From Bacillota bacterium (GTDB lineage Bacteria > Bacillota > Dehalobacteriia > UBA4068): 9,376 bases of DNA. Shown here in pieces: positions 1 through 6,000 of the stretch. The DNA lies in NCBI GenBank assembly GCA_009778255.1, contig WRKD01000145.1:1-9376 (forward strand), given 5' to 3'. Every line of letters begins with the position of its first letter. The stretch's first letter is position 1. A program made the translations under genes and the position numbers. The notes beneath the pieces are model-generated. The model searched no databases. It saw only the letters and a program-made list of their open reading frames with translations, and was not told where the DNA came from.

Positions 1-75
1 ATCAAGTCCGCAATGACGGGGATATTTAGGTAATTAGTCTCATTTTGATCATTTTGTTAGTGTTTATTCTGGTTT

Positions 76-252
76 CTAGAGGTGCCCAACAATAAATTCA
101 AACGGACACTCAATACTTGATTCGTTACTTAGAATTGTACTGAATTGAAGACCAAAAGCAAATGCGTTCGATGGTGATTGAAATAGCAAAATTACAACTA
201 ATACAAATAACGGCAACAAAAATCTTCGTGCTGGGGAAATGATTTTTTTCAT
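76..252 (-). CDS. Small predicted secreted peptide, 58 aa, unknown
   Basis: I do not recognise this protein. The ATG at 252-250 is preceded by GGAGGG (plus-strand 266-261) with an 8-nt gap, a good ribosome binding site. This is why I prefer it to the TTG two codons upstream. The first 32 residues form a clear signal peptide: a basic start (MKKIISPARR), a hydrophobic core (FLLPLFVLVVILLF) and a possible cleavage after NAFA. That leaves only about 26 mature residues with one Cys, followed by two in-frame stops (TAG, then TAA three codons later). It may be a genuine small exported peptide. It may also be the surviving N-terminal stub of a longer secreted protein, which fits the decayed genes across the divergent spacer. 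Signal peptide and start are seen directly; the function is unknown. Confidence 0.45.
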   Translation of the reverse strand: MKKIISPARRFLLPLFVLVVILLFQSPSNAFAFGLQFSTILSNESSIECPFEFIVGHL

Positions 253-407
253 CCTCAATTCCCTCCAAATTTTGAGTATTTATAACAATGCAAGAATATA
301 AAATAGTGCTATTAGCATTCTACTATTCTACGTGTATTCTGGGATTCCTGCAAAGTCTTGTAGGGTTTTCAATTTATTGTTGCTATTTTTATAGATAATA
401 GCACACA
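253..407. other. Divergent intergenic spacer with two short palindromes
   Basis: This AT-rich spacer lies between the minus-strand 58-aa peptide and the plus-strand gene remnants. It holds TGCTA-T-TAGCA (307-317), and an inverted repeat with arms TGCTATT (381-387) and AATAGCA (397-403) around a 9-nt spacer. The two share the TGCTAT core, so they could be related operator half-sites or chance AT-rich palindromes. I see no convincing -35/-10 pair and no RNA gene. Confidence 0.3.
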
Positions 408-673
408 ATGAATGTTAAAGGAGGTAGCGGTACAATTGCTAAAGGCATTACAGCTGGCCATTTCGATTCGTCAAGCGGCAAGGTACTCGTTTACTCGTTT
501 GGGACTACGGTTTCACAAAAAAACAGGGTATATTCAGTCTACCTGTAATCGCAAGTCAAGTAATCAATGGCTACTATGAATTTGTCAAAATGACTGGTAC
601 TGGTAGCAGCACTGAACATTGGGTAGTTGCCTACGAGGTTTTTTGCAAATGCATATTGCTAAGTCCAAGCTAA
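408..673 (+). pseudogene. Frameshifted remnant of an unknown protein
   Basis: Two plausible coding stretches in different frames make up this region. The first opens at ATG 408 and reads MNVKGGSGTIAKGITAGHFD, continuing to SSSGKVLVYSFGTTVSQKN before a TAA at 546-548. The second, in the next frame, is readable from about 500 and contains WDYGFTKKQGIFSLPVIASQ, then NGYYEFVKMTGTGSSTEHWVVAYEV, ending at TAA 671-673. Both have protein-like composition (Gly/Ser/Thr/Val rich, alternating beta pattern), so one ancestral gene with a frameshift somewhere in 500-545 is the simplest reading. The last codons overlap the start of the next remnant, so the true 3' end was probably lost. An AAAGGAGG at 417-424 lies inside the first stretch and could be a ribosome binding site, but no good start codon follows it. 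Family not recognised. Confidence 0.4.
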
Positions 674-1028
674 CCATATCGATAACATTATTTTTGCCAA
701 CGCTCATGCTAGCCTGTATGAGCCTTTTTTGTTCACCAGCCTACGCTTTGGATGACGAAATTCCTGATAATACAGAATTAACGGCATTATACGATATAAA
801 TGCTTCTGAATCTGTTGGCGCTGAACTTGATATGGAAGATGACCAGAAGAAAATATACAACTGATGGAATCCGAATCAGCTATACCGGAAGTAAGCGAAC
901 CCCATCCGTTCACATCGTCCGGTACCGGTACGGTGGTGGATAATGCTACTGACAGCGATGATGACGAGTATGGTTTTGAGGATGAGCCGGAAGATAATGG
1001 AGATGATGATACTGTATTTCAAGAATGA
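649..1028 (+). pseudogene. Decayed CD1107/DUF4366-like mobile-element protein
   Basis: The ATG at 649 has a weak GAGG (635-638) upstream. It opens a signal peptide of about 33 residues (hydrophobic segment ITLFLPTLMLACMSLF, cleavage likely after AYA) and an acidic region. That frame hits TGA at 862-864. Sense continues one frame over from about 843, through QLMESESAIPEVSEPHPF and SSGTGTVVDNATDSD, to two TGA stops at 1026-1031. GTGTVVDNATD immediately before the conserved domain is, from memory, typical of CD1107-family proteins encoded by clostridial conjugative elements. The expected core (a beta-rich stretch with FYLIIDRQR-like residues) and the transmembrane segment are missing. The sequence jumps straight to an Asp/Glu-rich tail (DDDEYGFEDEPEDNGDDD) like the family's cytoplasmic end. 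I infer one frameshift in the A-rich run near 843-857 and an internal deletion near 960. Confidence 0.6.
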
Positions 1029-1054
1029 TGAGAACGATTAATAATCGAAATCTC

Positions 1055-1083
1055 TTGTATTCTTCGTAGAAGAATGGCATAAT
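1055..1083 (+). promoter_or_regulatory. Promoter of the HipA-like gene with a palindrome in its spacer
   Basis: TTGTAT (1055-1060) and CATAAT (1078-1083) are separated by exactly 17 nt, a credible sigma-A promoter 33 nt upstream of the HipA-like start codon. The spacer is almost filled by the perfect palindrome ATTCTTC-GTA-GAAGAAT (1059-1075, 7-bp arms, 3-nt centre). A repressor dimer bound there would block RNA polymerase, so I read it as an operator. Palindromic operators in the promoter are typical of hipBA-type autoregulation, but no HipB-like gene lies next to this one. Both boxes and palindrome are seen; regulation is inferred. Confidence 0.55.
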
Positions 1084-1115
1084 GATATCAGTGGTTTTAA
1101 GGGAGGCGTTTGTCC

Positions 1116-2252
1116 ATGAACAGCAGTTATGAGCTTAGGCTTTTCGACACGGCACTTCTCTCTTTTGGTTTGACGAGCGATATAGCGATTGGTTTTTCAG
1201 TTGATACCATACAAATTAGCGAACAAAAAAATTTGTTTCCGCTTGATCTGGAACTCACCAACAACGGCGTACTTAAATGGCTTGAACGAAGGGTGATACC
1301 AAAGAACAGGACATTTGTAGAGGAAATACTCCGTGCGTTCGGGCTGGCAATGGGTGATACCAAAGGTATTATCGATGTGTGTAAGGGTTTATCACTGAAT
1401 GACAGCTATTGGGTGGTGCCGGAGGGTTTTGATGGCAGGTTCGCGGATTACAACCTCTATGAAAACCGTTTTTCCGAGATATTATCGCTCGTTGCTTACA
1501 CAGGTGTGACGCAAAGCGACGCGGCGTTCTCCACATCGCCGGAGCTTACCACCGACGGTATGCTTCCAAAGGCATGGCGTTTTATCGACGGTGAAGGTAT
1601 TTTCCTTTACAAAGGCGGCACGAGTGGTTTTGCCAATACCGGCAAGGAACCGTACAGCGAATTCTACGCAAGCCAGATAGCAGAAGCTATGGATATTAAC
1701 GCGGTGCGTTATGATTTGGAAAACTGGAAGGGTATACTTGCCTCTAAATGCAAATTGTTTACAGATATTGATACCGCTTTCATACCGATAGGCAGAATAG
1801 TGCAATCCAGCGGTCTCGGCGCTGTGGCTGAGTATTACGACGGGCTTGGCGGCAAGTATTCTGACGCTATGCGTGATATGCTTGTATTTGATGCACTAAC
1901 CTATAACGAGGACAGGCATTTTGGCAACTTCGGCTTGCTTCGCGATAATCATTCCGGCGAGATAATCGCGCCCGCACCGATATTCGATAACGGCATATCG
2001 CTGTTTAACCTCGCTATGCCGGATGATTACAAAAACCTAGACGAATATGCTAAAACGCGCTCACCTGTTTACGGAGGAACGACTTTTGAGGGTATCTGCG
2101 GGGCGTTTATCACAGCGCGTCAGGCTGAAAAGCTGCGGAAAATGCTGAACTTCTCATTTACGCGGCATCCTAAAATAAATCTACCGGAAGAACATCTTTC
2201 CGCCATTGAGAAACATATATGCAAGCGAGCTTCACGGCTTATCGGACTGTAA
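1116..2252 (+). CDS. HipA-like serine/threonine kinase, 378 aa
   Basis: This is a predicted soluble protein kinase of the HipA fold, the toxin component of hipBA-type toxin-antitoxin modules. Characterised HipA phosphorylates glutamyl-tRNA synthetase; the target here is unknown. GGGAGG (1101-1106) sits 9 nt before ATG 1116. The in-frame TTG at 1110 is only 3 nt from it and is rejected. Kinase landmarks are visible: the nucleotide-binding Lys in GIFLYKGG (K166); a helix EPYSEFYASQIAEAM; the catalytic loop NEDRHFGNFG, with D266 and N271 in the HipA D-x4-N spacing; and the metal-binding Asp in PIFDNG (D291). Residues 1-110 are less characteristic and contain no obvious helix-turn-helix, so DNA binding would need a partner. 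The gene appears monocistronic, flanked by its own promoter and terminator and by decayed mobile-element genes. It could instead be a HipA-like protein with a non-toxin role. Confidence 0.8.
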   Translation: MNSSYELRLFDTALLSFGLTSDIAIGFSVDTIQISEQKNLFPLDLELTNNGVLKWLERRVIPKNRTFVEEILRAFGLAMGDTKGIIDVCKGLSLNDSYWVVPEGFDGRFADYNLYENRFSEILSLVAYTGVTQSDAAFSTSPELTTDGMLPKAWRFIDGEGIFLYKGGTSGFANTGKEPYSEFYASQIAEAMDINAVRYDLENWKGILASKCKLFTDIDTAFIPIGRIVQSSGLGAVAEYYDGLGGKYSDAMRDMLVFDALTYNEDRHFGNFGLLRDNHSGEIIAPAPIFDNGISLFNLAMPDDYKNLDEYAKTRSPVYGGTTFEGICGAFITARQAEKLRKMLNFSFTRHPKINLPEEHLSAIEKHICKRASRLIGL

Positions 2253-2289
2253 ATATCAACATATAGGACAGTGGCTTTAAAAACACCAA

Positions 2290-2332
2290 TGCCCCCGAAT
2301 CGTTCAATCAACGGTTTGGGGGCAATTTTTTT
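2290..2332 (+). terminator. Rho-independent terminator after the HipA-like gene
   Basis: A 15-bp stem (2290-2304 with 2310-2324, two G-U wobbles, six G-C pairs near the base) closes a 5-nt loop CAATC and is followed by seven T (2326-2332). It starts 38 nt after the HipA-like stop codon, so it should end that transcript and separate it from the remnant beginning at 2355. Confidence 0.85.
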
Positions 2333-2354
2333 ATTCAGGAGGATTAAAACACAT

Positions 2355-2875
2355 ATGATAAATAACAATAAACCAATCATCGGTGATGATGGGTTGCCAG
2401 TCATGGAATATACCGAGCGTCAGCTTGCGCGGTTTAAGGTTACGTCTGTGTTTGATGCAAGCCAGACGGACGGGAAGCCTTTACCGACGTTGGTACAAGA
2501 CCTTGCAGGTGACGTGAAATAGTACATCGCGTTTATGGAGGCATTATGTTTTGTATCATTGCTGCCTATTGTCTTTGAGGCTATGCCGGATGACCAATAT
2601 GGGGTTTTATGGTTGAGGCCGATGGCCGCGCCGCGCCAAGAGACCGGCGCACCGAAGAATTGATCGCAGAATCGGTTGCTTACTCTGTTTGCCAATACTT
2701 CGGCATAGAAACCGCTGATAACAGCTTTGGATATCTTCTTGAGTGGAGCAAAACCCGTGAATTGAAAGAGCTGAATGCTTCCCTTTACACCATACGCAAG
2801 ACTGTGGCGGAAATTGGCAGTTATGCTTTTCTATTGGGCAGCCCGAAATACTATAAATCGTCTATTGTTACTTGA
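2355..2875 (+). pseudogene. Decayed ImmA/ArdC-type zinc-peptidase gene of a mobile element
   Basis: AGGAGGA (2337-2343) lies 11 nt before ATG 2355. The reading MEYTERQLARFKVTSVFDAS then QTDGKPLPTLVQDLAGDVK resembles, from memory, the region just before the ImmA/IrrE-like metallopeptidase domain in conjugative-element proteins. A TAG (2520-2522) interrupts it, but the same frame continues sensibly (YIAFMEAL, then PIVFEAMPDDQYG). The coding sense then moves to another frame: DRRTEELIAESVAYSVCQYF, GIETADNSFGYLLEWSKTRE, LKELNASLYTIRKTVAEI, which is the family's segment after the zinc site. The zinc-binding HExxH block that should lie between DQYG and DRRTEEL is absent, so a deletion at about 2600-2640 removed the catalytic core. 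The end (after about 2820) also diverges from the family. With a nonsense codon, a deletion, a frame change and a lost C-terminus, it cannot make an active peptidase. Confidence 0.7.
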
Positions 2876-2903
2876 GTTGCGGAGTATCCCATAATTTATT
2901 TGG

Positions 2904-2933
2904 TTGCAGGAAAAGCCCGCAATATGGTATAAT
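2904..2933 (+). promoter_or_regulatory. Extended -10 promoter of the giant peptidase gene
   Basis: TTGCAG (2904-2909) and a perfect TATAAT (2928-2933) are 18 nt apart, with TG at 2925-2926 giving the extended -10 form TGnTATAAT. Transcription from about 2940 would give a leader of roughly 110 nt before the ATG at 3053. No obvious operator palindrome overlaps it. I found no convincing terminator between the remnant ending at 2875 and this promoter. Confidence 0.65.
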
Positions 2934-3034
2934 CATCTTACTTCTAAATACTATTATTTGAAATGCAAACACTGTGGAGAAAGGAGGGATATTGATAGTT
3001 TTTTGTTAGATGAATTTATTAAATGACTATTTAT

Positions 3035-3041
3035 AAGGAGG
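3035..3041 (+). promoter_or_regulatory. Ribosome binding site that fixes the start at 3053
   Basis: AAGGAGG (3035-3041) is a full anti-16S complement, 11 nt before ATG 3053. It falls inside the codons that would follow the upstream in-frame ATG at 3023, so that earlier ATG would have no ribosome site and would add ten residues in front of the signal peptide. The stop of an 8-codon upstream reading (ATG 3010 to TAA 3034-3036) overlaps the site. Confidence 0.8.
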
Positions 3042-3052
3042 TATGTATTACT

Positions 3053-6000
3053 ATGTTAAGAAAAAACGGGAATACGCTGTTTAGCTCATTATTGATCCTC
3101 TTGGTTTTAGGTTTGATTCTGCTTATTGCGCCAACAGCTCTCGCCGCCAATGAAGACTGGGAAGCAATGTTCGAGCAGGAATGGCGCGCCATGGGTTTGA
3201 CCACTGCGCCGGAAGTCATGCCGGCGCCGGGTGGAAGCTATGGCAGTGGCAATAACGGTGGAACCAGGGAATTTCCTTATTCCTTGATCACGCCGGCCGC
3301 TAAAAATACCCCGGATGCTCAAGCCCTTGTTATAGTGCTGTTGGCCGACGGTTTTACTTCCTCGCAGGCAGATCAAGCTAAATGGCGCTATTATTGTCAG
3401 TATTTTGCCAGAAATTTTGTAAAATACAAGCCCTTTAATGAATTTGCGGATAATGTAAAAATATACCGCATCGATGTAGTTTCGAATAACAGCGGCGTTA
3501 CCCGCTCCGATAGCCCAGACGGGCGCAATATGCCCGACGACCCCAAAGGAACATATTTCAGCGGCTTACTTTGGAGTTCCGGCATGGCCCGTTTAGGAGG
3601 CTATTCCAGTACCAGAGCTACTAATATGGCCAATGCATATTTTCCCAGCAATACCAACAGCAATAAAACCGTTTTATTCAATACCAGCATATATGGGGGC
3701 TCGGGGGGTTCTACATCTTGTGCCGGACTTAGCTGGTCTTTTGTTGATGTTACTACCCACGAGATAGGCCATGCCGCCGGAGGTTTACCGGATCATTATC
3801 TTTATTCGGGAACAAGCCAGCTTACAGGCCCACGGGGAAATTACCAAAATCAAATGACCGTCGTGCACAGAAACTGGATCAACGACCCCGCTTGGCAGGC
3901 TTGGAACCCCTGGTACCGTTTGCTTGGCAAAAATGGCACCACCTTCGACCCCTGGCTGGAAGGCCTTTCTACAGATGCAGATTTCATCAATTTGTTTCGC
4001 GCTATTCCGGATTGTAAAATGCGTTATGTTGGCGCCAACTTTGTCTTAGACGCTACCGGCGAAGAAGAATTCGGCTTCTGCGAAATATGCAAGGAACAAT
4101 GGAGAGATCGTATTTGCAGAACATCGAATACACCGGTATTGCATTTTCAACCATACAATGACCAGTTTTATGATAGTGCTCCAGTGGCGCTGAATAATAA
4201 AAACTTCATTTTACGCTTACCGGTTGCCGGAGTAGGCGGCCGTTGCGTTATGGTATATGGTGAAGAAATAGATGCTACAAATGCAAAAAATGGTGTGCTG
4301 GGCACATTTAAAATGACGGTATTCAAAGACGGCGTTCCTCTGCCTCAGTACACCGATATCCCGGCCAATACTGCAATGACATTAGCAGCCGGAGTATATT
4401 CGGTGGAAGCGAACTTTACAGGTACTTATAACGGAACGCCGCGTTCTCTAAACCTTGCCAGCCTGGACAATGAGTTTGAAGTTAAACCGCAAACCGTTAT
4501 TTCCAAAGTAGGCAAATATGACGAGCCCTGGAATTCTTCAGATAAAATGGATACATTAAGCCGCCCTTGGATTAAAGATACTCCGGTTATGCTGCCGGAA
4601 CTGGTTATAGACCCCACACGCGTGGGCGCGACATCAATTAGCCAGTTCGATATTACTTATTCTTGGCATGTGAGAAACTTTGACGGCAGCTCAGGAACTC
4701 TGCTTAGCGGCCCGGTAAACTATGGCGTAACTATTAATGGTCCTTCTTCAGTGGGCCAATATGTATTGGAAATACATTCCAAAGCCAATGCTAGTGCCCC
4801 CCCTGCGCTGGCCAATTATGATGTTACCAACTATTTCTCCTTCGATATTTCCACCCCTTATCGCGCCGCTAATCATTATAATATAGCCGGCGGAACCTAT
4901 TCGCATGAGCTTGGCAGCAATGATTTCCGCGCCATAACCATCGTAGGAGAAGGCTTTACCGAAGCTGAACAAGATGAATTCGAGGCTGTGGCTGAAGATT
5001 TTATTACCAAATTTTTGGATACAGATCCCGTGAAGCGTATGACCGAGCGTTTTAGCTTTTTTATTGAAAATACCATGTCTGCCGATTCTGGTTTAAGCAA
5101 GGAAAACGGCTTGCAAAAGGATACATATTATGGCTTTAAGCTAAATGCAGACGGTTCTTTAGGAACTTATCGGGAAGATACGATGGATGTCATTTTATTC
5201 CAAGATGTGTGGCGGAGAGATACAAATTTAAAAACCTATAATCAGTGGGGCACAACAGTAGTACTTATAAATGAAAAGGATGTACAAGCCAACTATAACT
5301 GGCGTCACCCCGAAGCCAACCGCGGCGTACATCTTTCTACCATAGCCGACCCCGGTTATAAACGGCTGATCGAAAGTGTGGTTACTCAGTTTGCACATGT
5401 GCGCTCTAACCGTGATTTGGATCTTCTTGATACATATAGATGGATGGAAGGCGACGGGTTTACTCCCAATAAAACCTTCCAGGAAACATATGAAAGACTG
5501 GTTGAAAGCTGCTACAGCCATGAAATGTACGGCAGCGGCAACTTGAACCTGCCCAGGCCGGTTATAGTAAGCGATGCGGCCGTAAAAACCTATAAAATAA
5601 TCGACGGCCAAATATATGATATAACCAACCCGTTAAATAAACAGCCTTTTAATGTAGCGGCTACTTTCAAAGCCTATTCTTTTGGCCATGAACTTCGCGT
5701 GAATACCGTAGCGGCAGACACCTTCACTTACAGATATTACAAAGATAACAATTATCGGGTGGGTGCGCAATTACCGGGGCTTCCCAGCGAACCGGGAGCA
5801 TATTGGGCCGAAGCCGACCTGCCCAGCGGGGCCAAGTACTATGCCAAAACCGAAACAGATAGATACGGTTTTACCTATAATGCCGGACAACAGTTACAAG
5901 GGGTTAACGGCACAGGAACATCCAGCTCTGCGCGAGTGCGCGGATTTGTTCGTTTCGAAATATTGCCGCCCACCTATAATTACCATGTATATTTACTACC

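Noticed and set aside
1110..1115. TTG start for the HipA-like gene
   Set aside because: It is only 3 nt from GGGAGG; ATG 1116 at 9 nt is standard.
2271..2354. Longer open frame leading into the metallopeptidase remnant
   Set aside because: It runs straight through the terminator hairpin at 2290-2332. ATG 2355 follows a good AGGAGGA.
2992..3036. Short leader peptides MIVFC and MNLLNDYL in the giant gene's leader
   Set aside because: Their spacing to the upstream AAGGAGGG is too short (3 nt) or too long (21 nt), and neither shows attenuation features such as codon runs or alternative hairpins.
3023..3052. Upstream in-frame ATG adding ten residues to the giant peptidase
   Set aside because: The AAGGAGG ribosome site lies inside this extension, and the extension would put MTIYKEVCIT in front of an already complete signal peptide. 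ATG 3053 is the better start.
5228..5611. 127-residue open frame on the minus strand inside the giant gene
   Set aside because: It lies fully within a well-supported coding region and its translation shows no family features; it is a shadow of the plus-strand codons. The other open frames inside 3053-8968 were dismissed for the same reason.
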